Of a stretch of 10,498 nucleotides of DNA, positions 1 through 7,781 are shown piece after piece. A model generated the notes under the pieces. It did no database searches. It saw only the letters and a program-made list of their open reading frames with translations, and was not told the DNA's origin. Numbering within the stretch: the first letter of the stretch is position 1; every line of letters starts with the position of its first letter. Where the stretch lies: NCBI GenBank assembly GCA_946479335.1, contig CAMLFP010000184.1, forward strand, positions 1 to 10,498, given 5' to 3'. Source of the DNA: an uncultured Archangium sp. Its GTDB lineage: Bacteria; Myxococcota; Myxococcia; Myxococcales; Myxococcaceae. The position numbers and the translations under genes were made by a program.

Positions 1-954
1 TTTCCGCCCGCCAGCACCAACGGCGAGCCGTACTTCCTCGACGGCTGGGAGCTCCACTTCACGCGGGTGCTGGTCACCATCGACGACCTCACCTTCTGGG
101 AGAACCCCGACCTGAACCCCGGCGACCAGTCGCAGCACGGCGCGCAGGTGTCGCAGACGAAGGGCCCGTGGGCGGTGAACCTCGCGAAGCCGGGGCCGCT
201 CGACTCCAAGGAGCAGAACGGCAAGGCGTGGCCGGTCACCTCCATCACCGGGCCGTTCGCGGCTGACACGAAGTACGCCTTCGGGTTCTCGCTGGTCGCG
301 CCGACGAGTGACTTCACCAGCATCAACCTCGACGACGCCGACCGGGCCGAGCTCGCCGCGATGGCCGCCGCGGGGCAGACGGTGCTGCTGGAGGGCGACG
401 CGACCTTCAAGGGCGCCGACTGCCGAGCCACCGACACCGGCTACGACTTCACGGGCGCGCCGACGCCGCAGCACTTCAAGCTGGCCTTCACCATCCCCAC
501 CGACTTCATCAACTGCGTGAACCCCGAGCTGCAGCCCGCCGAGTCGCGCGGCGTGCAGGCGCAGGCCGGCGTCGCCACGCAGCTGCAGCTCACCTTCCAC
601 CTCGACCACCCGTTCTGGGAGTCGCTCGAAGAAGACGCGCCGCTGCGGTGGGATGCGCTGGCCGCGACGGGGAAGAACCCGGTGACGCTCGACGACCTCG
701 CGGTGCCTTTCCAGCCGGTGAAAGACGCGCAGGGCACGCCGGTGCCGTGGCGCACCTGCGGCCCGGCGCTGGCCGGCGAACGCACCACGGGCGTGGTGAC
801 CTACGACCCGAACGGCGTGCCGGTGAACCCGCTGGGCGGCGCGGCGGGCCTCGCGAACCTGCGCGACTTCATGGCGTACAACCTCTCGACGTTCGGCCAC
901 CTGAACAACGACGGGCTCTGCTACCCGTCGCGCCGGTTCGCCTCGCCTCCGTGA
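1..954 (+). CDS. Hypothetical, probably exported protein (3' part only)
   Basis: The reading frame is open from base 1, so the gene starts upstream of the window; 317 codons are visible, ending in TGA at 952-954. I do not recognise a named family. The visible part starts with an FLDGWELHFTRVLVTIDD stretch and continues as a soluble, beta-rich-looking sequence with many Asp, Thr, Pro and aromatic residues and no membrane helix. Four cysteines are visible (in ADCRAT, INCVNP, RTCGPA and GLCYPS contexts), plus a TFHLDHPFWE segment whose His and Asp residues could bind metal. Even cysteine spacing and the lack of a cytoplasmic-type domain fit a periplasmic protein or lipoprotein, but the signal peptide would lie outside the window, so this is inference. 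It converges on the next gene with only three bases between stop codons. The coding frame is secure; the function is unknown. Confidence 0.85.
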   Translation, partial: FPPASTNGEPYFLDGWELHFTRVLVTIDDLTFWENPDLNPGDQSQHGAQVSQTKGPWAVNLAKPGPLDSKEQNGKAWPVTSITGPFAADTKYAFGFSLVAPTSDFTSINLDDADRAELAAMAAAGQTVLLEGDATFKGADCRATDTGYDFTGAPTPQHFKLAFTIPTDFINCVNPELQPAESRGVQAQAGVATQLQLTFHLDHPFWESLEEDAPLRWDALAATGKNPVTLDDLAVPFQPVKDAQGTPVPWRTCGPALAGERTTGVVTYDPNGVPVNPLGGAAGLANLRDFMAYNLSTFGHLNNDGLCYPSRRFASPP

Positions 955-976
955 GGCTCAGAAGGAGCCGCTGAGC
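955..976. terminator. Weak inverted repeats between convergent stop codons
   Basis: GGCTC (955-959) can pair with GAGCC (965-969) around a 5-nt loop, or alternatively GCTCAG (956-961) with CTGAGC (971-976). The repeat starts at the junction of the two stop codons and runs into the end of the minus-strand gene. There is no T-tract on either side, so an intrinsic terminator is only a weak suggestion; Rho-dependent ending is equally possible. Confidence 0.2.
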
Positions 977-1974
977 AGCAGGCCGCCGGGCGTGGGCGTC
1001 AACCGCGCCAGCGGCTGGTCGTCGGGGCCCCAGATGACGAACACCACGCCCACCGCCGCGAGCGCGCCGCCGGTGATGAAGAGCGCGTTCGCCGCCGTCG
1101 CCTTCCCGAGGGCTGAATTCTCGAGCGCCACCGCTTCACGCTGCGTGAGCGAGGTGATGCGGCCGCTGCTGTCTGACGTCGCGTGGTTCACCCGGTCGCG
1201 GTCGAGGCGCGAGAGCACGCCCGCCACGCCTCCCGCGATGGCCGCCGCCGCACCCGCGCCCAGCAGCACGCCTCCGAGGGGGCGCCGCCACGCGCCACCA
1301 CCGGCGCCCACCCGCGTGACGACGCCCGGCGCTGCGGCGCCCGACGCGGACTCGAGGCGCGGCTGCTCGGCGCTCGCCACCGACGCCAACACGCCTTCGT
1401 GGTCGGTCAGCACCTCGGCCCACCATGAGACGTCGGCGGCGGCGACCGGCGTGGTGGCCGCGCCGGAGTGAAGCGCCTCTTCCTGAACGCGCGCGACACC
1501 GTCGATGACGAGATGAAACCGCACCCCGCGCGCGAGCTTGAGCACGTCGTTCTCGACCTTCACCACCAACGCGGAGAGCCGGCCCTGCGAGACCTCCGAC
1601 GAGGGGCGGAAGGTCAGCGGCCCGGCGCCCTCGGCCCACGCCTTCGCCTCGTAGAACGGCGTCTGCACCCGGGGCGGTTGGTCTGCCGGGAGCTTCGCGT
1701 CGGGGTCGACCAGCAACAGCCAGCGGAAGGCCTCCTGCATCGCGGCCTTGTTGCCCAGCACGCCGTGCGCGATGCCGCGCCAGAGGTGGAGCTCTTCGAG
1801 CGTCGCGCGGGTGTTGCCCGGTTGCTGCTCGGCCTGCAGCAGCGTCTTCACCGCGCCGTCGGCGTCGAGGTCATCGAGCTGCGTCTTGGCGCGCTCCAGC
1901 AACGCGGCGCCGTCGTCGGCGAAGGCAGCGGTGGCGACGCACAGCAACACGGCACAACGGCGGAGCGTCTTCAT
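958..1974 (-). CDS. Exported TPR-like protein with two C-terminal membrane segments
   Basis: This is a 338-residue protein of unknown function. The start is placed at ATG 1974 because the protein then begins with a textbook signal peptide (MKTLRRCAVLLC..., likely cleaved after AFA at residue 19); the frame extends upstream to a GTG at 2061, but that adds a 29-residue Arg/Gly-rich stretch that would bury the signal. Residues about 20-110 are Ala/Leu/Glu-rich paired helices resembling a degenerate TPR unit, followed by a PPRVQTPFYEAKAWAE segment and a probably beta-rich middle region. Two hydrophobic helices lie at about 233-256 and 294-315, separated by a polar loop. The last residues (GGLLLSGSF) end in Phe. 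No strong Shine-Dalgarno sequence is visible. It is transcribed away from the PEGA kinase gene, so shared regulation or joint signalling is possible. A scaffold or envelope-sensor role is a guess. Confidence 0.8.
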   Translation of the reverse strand: MKTLRRCAVLLCVATAAFADDGAALLERAKTQLDDLDADGAVKTLLQAEQQPGNTRATLEELHLWRGIAHGVLGNKAAMQEAFRWLLLVDPDAKLPADQPPRVQTPFYEAKAWAEGAGPLTFRPSSEVSQGRLSALVVKVENDVLKLARGVRFHLVIDGVARVQEEALHSGAATTPVAAADVSWWAEVLTDHEGVLASVASAEQPRLESASGAAAPGVVTRVGAGGGAWRRPLGGVLLGAGAAAAIAGGVAGVLSRLDRDRVNHATSDSSGRITSLTQREAVALENSALGKATAANALFITGGALAAVGVVFVIWGPDDQPLARLTPTPGGLLLSGSF

Positions 1975-2040
1975 GCGGTGCCCGGAAGCGTACCCGCGCC
2001 CGGAGCGGAAAAGCGTGACGAAGTCCCCACGCCCGGGAAA

Positions 2041-2069
2041 TTGACCCACCGCAGCGCGCACCCCACACT
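2041..2069 (+). promoter_or_regulatory. Possible sigma70-type promoter for the kinase gene
   Basis: TTGACC at 2041-2046 matches five of six bases of a -35 box. Seventeen bases later CACACT (2064-2069) matches three of six bases of a -10 box. Transcription would start near 2076, giving a leader of about 20 nt before ATG 2097 and leaving almost none before the alternative GTG at 2079. The -10 is poor, so this is a suggestion only. Confidence 0.3.
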
Positions 2070-2084
2070 GACGCTTCGGTGAAT

Positions 2085-2090
2085 CAGGGG
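2085..2090 (+). promoter_or_regulatory. Ribosome binding site that decides the kinase start
   Basis: CAGGGG lies six bases before ATG 2097 and is a fair Shine-Dalgarno match. No comparable purine run precedes the in-frame GTG at 2079, so ATG 2097 is preferred. Confidence 0.5.
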
Positions 2091-2096
2091 ACTGAC

Positions 2097-3812
<1,716 letters not shown>

Positions 3813-3818
3813 CGCGCG

Positions 3819-4769
3819 CTACGCTGGCGCCAGCTTCGCGAGCCGCTGAGTGACGTCGTCGAGCGCCTGCGGCCCCGCGGGCGCCGTCTCCAGCGAGAAC
3901 GCCACCGTCTCCAGCCAGCTGACGTGCGCGCGCACCTGCGCGGCGGCGCGCTCCTTCCGGCGCTTGAGCGAGTCGAGCTGCTCCAGCACGTCGCGGTGCA
4001 CGCGCAGCGTCTGCGCGAGGTGCTGCGTGAGCTCCTCGTCGCGCGTCTCCGCGAGGCGCTCCGTCAACGCGGTGACCGCGTCCCGCGTCACCTGCTCGAG
4101 CTGCTCGTCGACGTGCAGCTCGTCGTGCGCGCGGCTGGCGGAGAGGAGCCGCTCCGCGCCCTGCGTCACCAGCGCCGTCAACGCCGCAGAGTCGGGGAGC
4201 CTGCTCTTCACCCGGCGCACGCGCGCCCACGCCGCCGCCGCGCCGGAGATGGCCTCGAGCCGCAGCGTCATCGCGTCGGGCGCGACGCGCACCGAGCCCA
4301 CCCACGCGCCGAGCCCGAGAAAGAGGCCCGCGGCGAGGGTCGCGAGCCCACCGAGCCACGGCGCGTGGAGGTGCGGCAGCGAGAGCGCGCGCGTCACCCC
4401 CCACGCCCAGAGCGAGGCTGCGACCACGGCGAGGAACGTCGCGACCCGCGTGGCCCAGTGCTGCCGGGGCTCGACGGCGAGCATCAGCGCGAGCGCGAAC
4501 ACCGCCACCCACGCCACGGGCACCGGCGGCGCCATCACCACGAAGAAGAAGAACGCGCCGGCCACGACGAACCCGCGCACCCACCCGGGGAGGCGCGCGG
4601 CGGCCACCAACACGCCCACCGCCGCGCCGGCCAACGCGCCGTCGAACGAGAGGCGACCCTGCATCCCCGTGAAGACCGCCGCCGTGCAGGTGCCGAGGAG
4701 GCCGCCGAGGGCCGCCCGGGTGAGGAACCGCTCGTCACGGCTGAAGGAGACGCGCGCGAGGAGGCTCAT
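3819..4769 (-). CDS. Six-helix membrane protein with long cytoplasmic helical tail, unknown function
   Basis: This is a 316-residue protein I cannot assign to a family. Six hydrophobic segments are visible at about residues 17-36, 42-60, 64-82, 83-99, 106-125 and 136-158. They are followed by about 150 residues rich in Glu, Gln, Arg, Leu and Ala with heptad-like spacing, likely a coiled coil or helical bundle (for example EQLEQVTRDAVTALTERL). The start at ATG 4769 is one base after the TGA of the VWA gene (TGAGATG), so translation is very likely coupled and the two products probably act together. A longer frame reaches 5261, but that extension is an antisense-like Arg/Ser/Pro-rich shadow lying within the VWA gene. 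It is the last gene of the minus-strand cluster. The layout (membrane bundle plus coiled coil) could serve as an anchor or assembly platform; this is inference. Confidence 0.85.
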   Translation of the reverse strand: MSLLARVSFSRDERFLTRAALGGLLGTCTAAVFTGMQGRLSFDGALAGAAVGVLVAAARLPGWVRGFVVAGAFFFFVVMAPPVPVAWVAVFALALMLAVEPRQHWATRVATFLAVVAASLWAWGVTRALSLPHLHAPWLGGLATLAAGLFLGLGAWVGSVRVAPDAMTLRLEAISGAAAAWARVRRVKSRLPDSAALTALVTQGAERLLSASRAHDELHVDEQLEQVTRDAVTALTERLAETRDEELTQHLAQTLRVHRDVLEQLDSLKRRKERAAAQVRAHVSWLETVAFSLETAPAGPQALDDVTQRLAKLAPA

Positions 4770-4770
4770 C

Positions 4771-6126
4771 TCAGTACGCCTCGTTGCCGCGCCCGAAGTC
4801 AGACAGCGCCTTCTTCTCGAAGGAGCGCGCCAGGTCTTTCCGCTTGCCGTCAGACGCCTGGTTGAAGTCGCGCCGCAGCTGCTGCACCTCGGCCTCTCCG
4901 GCGAGGGCGTCGGCGCTCTGACTGAAGAGGCTCCGCGCGCTGTCGAAGAGCGAGTCGGCGGCGCGCGTGTCACCGCGCTCCAGGGCGACCGCGGCCTGCA
5001 CCATGCGGGAGTGCCCGGCGGCGGTGATGCCGCGCGACCACAGCCCCTCGTCGCGCCCCGCGAGCGCCGCGCGCTCGTCGTCGATGGCCAGCGCGGAGAG
5101 CCCGGCGAAGAGCGTGTGGCGCTCCGCGCTCGCGGGCTCGCTCCACGACAGCGTCGCGTCGAGCGACGCCCGGGTCCCCTCTTCGGCCCCCGCCGCGACC
5201 AGCCGCACCAGCACGCGCGTCGGCTGCCCCGGCCGGAGGTCGGCGAGCAACAAGGTGTCACCGTCGCGGTTGCGGCCCGGCACCTCGTCGATGCGCAGCC
5301 GCTTCGGGTCGAGCTGCAGCCGCACGTTGCGCAGCGCGGGCGTGCGCGCGGCCACCAGCTCCTGGCCCAGCACCTCTTCGAGCGCGCCGCCGTCCTTCAG
5401 GTAGCCGTACATGCCGCCGCCCCACTCCGCGAGCTGCTGCGTCAACAGCCCGTCGTAGTCGGAGCCGACGCCCAGCGCGGTGACGGTGACGTTCGCGTCG
5501 TGCGCGCGGCGGGCCAGCGTCGCCAGCGCCCTCGGCTCGACCACGCCCATCGTCGGGCGGCCGTCGCTGATCAACACCAGCCGGCGCGAACCGTTCGCGT
5601 CGCGGAGCGCGTCGGCGCCCGCCTCCAAGCCCCCCGAGAGCAACGTGGCGCCGCTGGCGATGACGCCGTCGATGGCCGCGTGCGTCGCCGCCTTGTTCTC
5701 CGGCGTCATCTTCCACAGGGGCCGCCGGTCGACGACGTCGCCGAAGGTGATGAACGCGAGCTCGTCATCGGCGCCGAGGAGGTCGACCAACCGGTGCGCG
5801 GCCTTCTTCGCGTCGGCCAGCTTCTCGCCCTGCATCGAGCCGCTGACGTCGAGCACCACCGCCATCGACACCGGGCCATTCGTCGTGGGGAGCGCGCCGG
5901 GCGCCACCGTCACCGTGTACTCCGCGTACAGCTCTCCGCCGCGCGACGGCACCGCGCCGTGGCTCAAGCGCGCCTCCAGCGTCACCGGCCCCAGCGTCTT
6001 CGTCAGCACCGGAGGTGGCGGCGGCTGGAGCGGCGCGGGCCTCGTCACCACGGCGAGCCCGGCGGCGGCAGTCAACAGCAACGCGGCGCTCACGAAGATG
6101 GCGGTGCGGTTCATGCGCGAGACCAT
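4771..6126 (-). CDS. Exported or membrane-anchored VWA-domain protein
   Basis: A 451-residue protein with an N-terminal hydrophobic stretch (residues 9-27, signal peptide or anchor) and a proline run (PPPPP at 35-39). A beta region follows, then a von Willebrand factor A domain from about 85 to 260. The metal-ion-dependent adhesion site is intact: DVSGS (Asp93, Ser95, Ser97), Thr161 in GATLLSGG and Asp188 in LISDGRP. Such domains bind a protein ligand through Mg2+/Mn2+. The region after the VWA domain (GYLKDGGALEEVLGQEL, then a beta section and a helical C terminus) resembles the general layout of YfbK-like bacterial VWA proteins. ATG 6114 (Met5) is an equally possible start; neither has a good Shine-Dalgarno. 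It sits 59 nt after the anti-sigma gene and is coupled to the next gene by a 1-nt gap, which suggests an envelope complex under sigma-factor control. Confidence 0.93.
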   Translation of the reverse strand: MVSRMNRTAIFVSAALLLTAAAGLAVVTRPAPLQPPPPPVLTKTLGPVTLEARLSHGAVPSRGGELYAEYTVTVAPGALPTTNGPVSMAVVLDVSGSMQGEKLADAKKAAHRLVDLLGADDELAFITFGDVVDRRPLWKMTPENKAATHAAIDGVIASGATLLSGGLEAGADALRDANGSRRLVLISDGRPTMGVVEPRALATLARRAHDANVTVTALGVGSDYDGLLTQQLAEWGGGMYGYLKDGGALEEVLGQELVAARTPALRNVRLQLDPKRLRIDEVPGRNRDGDTLLLADLRPGQPTRVLVRLVAAGAEEGTRASLDATLSWSEPASAERHTLFAGLSALAIDDERAALAGRDEGLWSRGITAAGHSRMVQAAVALERGDTRAADSLFDSARSLFSQSADALAGEAEVQQLRRDFNQASDGKRKDLARSFEKKALSDFGRGNEAY

Positions 6127-6144
6127 CGCGCGTCACGAACAGCC

Positions 6145-6157
6145 TGCCCATCGGGCA
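6145..6157 (-). promoter_or_regulatory. Small hairpin in the leader of the VWA gene
   Basis: TGCCC and GGGCA flank a 3-nt loop, a perfect 5-bp stem lying 19-31 nt before the VWA start codon. The stem includes part of the only purine run near that start, so it could reduce translation. The stem is short and may be chance. Confidence 0.2.
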
Positions 6158-6185
6158 ACGGGAGGTCGGTCGGTTGACGGATGCG

Positions 6186-6431
6186 TCAGACCGGCTTCTT
6201 CATCTCTTCGCGCAAGAAGGAGGTCAGCTTGTCGGCGAACCCCTTCGGCATCTTCGCCTCGAGCGCCTTGCGGCAGATGCGCGGCGTCTCGCGGTAGCTC
6301 TTCAAGAAGTCTTCGCAGGGCGAACAGTCACCGAAGTGCTGCTCGAGGCGGGCGCGCGCGTCTTCACTCAGGTTGCCGTCGAGATACTCGAGCAACAGGG
6401 CGACGGAGTCTTTGCAGGTAGCGCCACTCAT
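6186..6431 (-). CDS. Small soluble zinc-finger (zf-HC2/ZAS) anti-sigma factor
   Basis: An 81-residue protein that should bind and hold inactive the ECF sigma factor encoded just upstream. It has the hallmark H-x3-C-x2-C motif (His32, Cys36, Cys39) with Cys6 as a likely fourth zinc ligand, embedded in the typical LLEYLDGNLSE...RLEQHF context of this family. A further Cys53 (RICRK) could take part in redox chemistry. There is no membrane helix, so unlike transmembrane anti-sigma factors it must receive its signal in the cytoplasm, perhaps by thiol oxidation or by a partner protein; this is inference. The C terminus is helical and lysine-rich (SFLREEMKKPV). The gene lies 102 nt after the sigma gene, a wider gap than usual for such pairs, leaving room for separate control. 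No strong Shine-Dalgarno is seen. Confidence 0.92.
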   Translation of the reverse strand: MSGATCKDSVALLLEYLDGNLSEDARARLEQHFGDCSPCEDFLKSYRETPRICRKALEAKMPKGFADKLTSFLREEMKKPV

Positions 6432-6533
6432 TCGGGAGACAAGGCCTTCTTAGTTCAGAATCTACGCATTGAATGTGAGGCCGGGGCGCTGGTTGCAACC
6501 GCAAATCGGGCAGTCTGAACGCGCGTACAGCGT
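6432..6533 (-). promoter_or_regulatory. Relatively AT-rich gap between sigma and anti-sigma genes, possible internal promoter
   Basis: These 102 bases are visibly lower in G+C than the flanking genes. On the minus strand a TTGCAA (6494-6499) is followed 19 bases later by TTCAAT, a possible but loosely spaced promoter for the anti-sigma, VWA and membrane genes. No terminator is evident after the sigma stop codon. Confidence 0.25.
6491..6500. repeat. 10-bp perfect palindrome GGTTGCAACC, operator candidate
   Basis: GGTTGCAACC is self-complementary over all ten bases and overlaps the TTGCAA that could be a -35 box for the anti-sigma gene. The position, about 60-70 bases before that start codon, suits a dimeric regulator. 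No regulator is identified. Confidence 0.3.
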
Positions 6534-7166
6534 CTATTGGCGCTCCGCGTAGAAGGCGTCGATGGCCGAACGCAGGCTCAACCGCGCGCGGTGCAGGCGG
6601 CTCTTCACCGCGGGCACGGAGCTGGAGGTCAGCTCGGCAATCTCCTCGTACGACATGCCCTCCAGGTCGCGCAGCACGAAGACCTCGCGGTACTCGTCAC
6701 CCAGCCGGGCGGCGGCGGCCTCGATGGCGCCGCGCAGCTCCTGGTTGAGCGCGCTCGCCTCCGCGTCGGGGATGGGCGCGACCTCCTCGATCAGGCTGCC
6801 CCGCTCGTTGAAGTGGGGCTCGTCGAGCGACTCCTCGACCGCGCCCACCACCTTGCGATGGCGCAGCTTCATCAGCGCGTGGTTGGCGGCGATGCGCGTC
6901 ACCCAGCTGCTGAACTGCGCGTCGCCGCGGAAGTGCGTGAGGTTGCGGTACGCGGAGATGAACGTCTCCTGCACCACCTCCGACGCGTCGTCTTCGGAGT
7001 TCAGCATGCGCAGCGCCAACCCGTAGACGCGGTTGCGGTGACGCTCCACCAGCGCCTCGAACGCGGCCGTCTCGCCGGCGGCGGCCTGCGCCACCAGCGC
7101 GCTGTCGTCGGTGGAATCCAAGGGCGCGGCAAAGTGACTGCCCGCGCGGCTGCGGTCAAGCTGCAT
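6534..7166 (-). CDS. ECF (RpoE-like) RNA polymerase sigma factor
   Basis: A 210-residue group IV sigma factor that directs RNA polymerase to a dedicated promoter set. Region 2 covers about residues 22-105: ALVAQAAAGETAAFEALVERH, then the -10-binding part with DDASEVVQETFISAYRNL and FSSWVTRIAANHALMKLRHR. A linker rich in acidic residues follows (about 106-137). Region 4 covers about 138-202: LGDEYREVFVLRDLEGMSYEEIAELT and the helix-turn-helix VPAVKSRLHRARLSLR that reads the -35 element. About 20 residues precede region 2, a short non-conserved tail. There is no SnoaL-like or other C-terminal extension, so it is a minimal ECF factor. The start is well supported by AAGGAG four bases upstream. 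It lies 33 nt after the DNA glycosylase gene and is followed by its probable anti-sigma factor. Confidence 0.97.
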   Translation of the reverse strand: MQLDRSRAGSHFAAPLDSTDDSALVAQAAAGETAAFEALVERHRNRVYGLALRMLNSEDDASEVVQETFISAYRNLTHFRGDAQFSSWVTRIAANHALMKLRHRKVVGAVEESLDEPHFNERGSLIEEVAPIPDAEASALNQELRGAIEAAAARLGDEYREVFVLRDLEGMSYEEIAELTSSSVPAVKSRLHRARLSLRSAIDAFYAERQ

Positions 7167-7170
7167 GACG

Positions 7171-7176
7171 CTCCTT
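7171..7176 (-). promoter_or_regulatory. Strong ribosome binding site of the sigma gene
   Basis: AAGGAG on the minus strand stands four bases before ATG 7166. It is the best Shine-Dalgarno match I find in the window and fixes the sigma start. Confidence 0.75.
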
Positions 7177-7199
7177 ATGCTTCGGCGGCGCCCGGGGTT

Positions 7200-7736
7200 T
7201 CAGCGGGCGCTGACAAAGGCAGAACGCTTGTCGAAGAACCGCAATTTCCGCCGCGCCCATGACCCCGCGTAGTCGACGCCGATGCGCGCGGTGGCGGCGA
7301 TGTGACGAGGCTCCACGTCGAGGCCCCGCGCGAGGAAGAACGGCGGCGCGTCGAGGGCCACGCCGTTGTGCGCCCGGAGCGACAACCCCAGCGCCTTCGT
7401 CAACCGCCCCGGCCCATCGGTGCGCGCGTCGATGCCTTCCACCGGCTCCAGCGCGCGAATCAGCACCGCCGCGCCGTTTCCCGTGACGACGTTGAAGCAG
7501 AGGTGCATGCCGTAGATGAGGTACACGTAGGCGCGCCCCGGCGGCCCGAACATCACCTCGGTGCGCGGCGTGCGGCCCTTGTACGAGTGGCACGCGTGGT
7601 CGTGCGGCCCGAGGTAGGCCTCCGTCTCCACGATGCGGCCCACGCGCGGCCCGTGCACCAGCAACTGGCCCAACAAACCGCGCGCCACCAGCGTGGTGTC
7701 TCGACCCGAGAACGCAGCCGGCAAGGGTTGCAGCAT
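7200..7736 (-). CDS. DNA-3-methyladenine (alkyladenine) glycosylase, AAG/MPG family
   Basis: A 178-residue base-excision repair enzyme that flips out and removes alkylated purines such as 3-methyladenine, leaving an abasic site. By alignment from memory with human AAG, the key residues are present: catalytic Glu39 and Tyr41 in VETEAY, His50, intercalating Tyr75 in YLIYGMH, Asn82, and Arg94 in VLIRALEP. The C-terminal GVDYAGSWARRKLRF signature also matches. ATG 7736 is chosen; an upstream in-frame TTG at 7796 would overlap the malQ start codon and adds a Cys/Arg-rich stretch. The length is typical of bacterial members. It is divergent from malQ (45 bp) and lies 33 nt before the sigma gene on the same strand, so read-through transcription is likely, but it may be only an accidental neighbour of the sigma operon. 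Confidence 0.95.
   Translation of the reverse strand: MLQPLPAAFSGRDTTLVARGLLGQLLVHGPRVGRIVETEAYLGPHDHACHSYKGRTPRTEVMFGPPGRAYVYLIYGMHLCFNVVTGNGAAVLIRALEPVEGIDARTDGPGRLTKALGLSLRAHNGVALDAPPFFLARGLDVEPRHIAATARIGVDYAGSWARRKLRFFDKRSAFVSAR
7221..7249 (-). promoter_or_regulatory. Candidate ECF-type promoter for the sigma gene, inside the glycosylase gene
   Basis: On the minus strand GGAAATT (7243-7249), 16 bases, then CGTTCT (7221-7226) resemble the GGAAC...CGT layout of many ECF promoters with the usual spacing. A start of transcription near 7213 would give the sigma mRNA a leader of about 47 nt. ECF factors commonly activate their own gene, which makes this position plausible, but the match is found by eye only. 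Confidence 0.3.
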
Positions 7737-7765
7737 CTTTTCTGTAGCGCCCACGCGTTTGCGGA

Positions 7766-7781
7766 CACACTGCCCACACTG
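7766..7781 (+). repeat. Direct repeat CACACTG-CC-CACACTG abutting the malQ start codon
   Basis: Two identical CACACTG heptamers (7766-7772 and 7775-7781) are separated by two bases; the second ends directly at ATG 7782. The repeat occupies a third of the 45-bp region that must control both malQ and the divergent glycosylase. It could be a regulator site or a repeat without function. Confidence 0.4.

Noticed and set aside
1..954. Assignment of the first gene to an MbnP-like copper protein family because of its four cysteines
   Set aside because: The cysteine contexts do not match what I remember of that family, and half of the evidence (the N terminus) is outside the window.
2079..2096. GTG start for the kinase
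   Set aside because: It has no ribosome binding site and lies practically at the predicted transcript start; ATG 2097 has CAGGGG at six bases.
3823..3834. 12-bp perfect palindrome GCTGGCGCCAGC near the convergent kinase and membrane gene ends
   Set aside because: It has no loop, lies inside coding sequence and lacks a T-tract, so I do not call it a terminator.
3850..6177. Plus-strand open frame of 775 codons, the longest in the window
   Set aside because: It is antisense to the membrane and VWA genes, is dominated by Arg, Ala, His and Pro, and has no recognisable domain. High G+C removes stop codons and makes such shadows common.
7302..7781. 160-codon N-terminal extension of malQ
   Set aside because: It is antisense to the catalytic core of the glycosylase, and the amylomaltase family opening begins right after ATG 7782.
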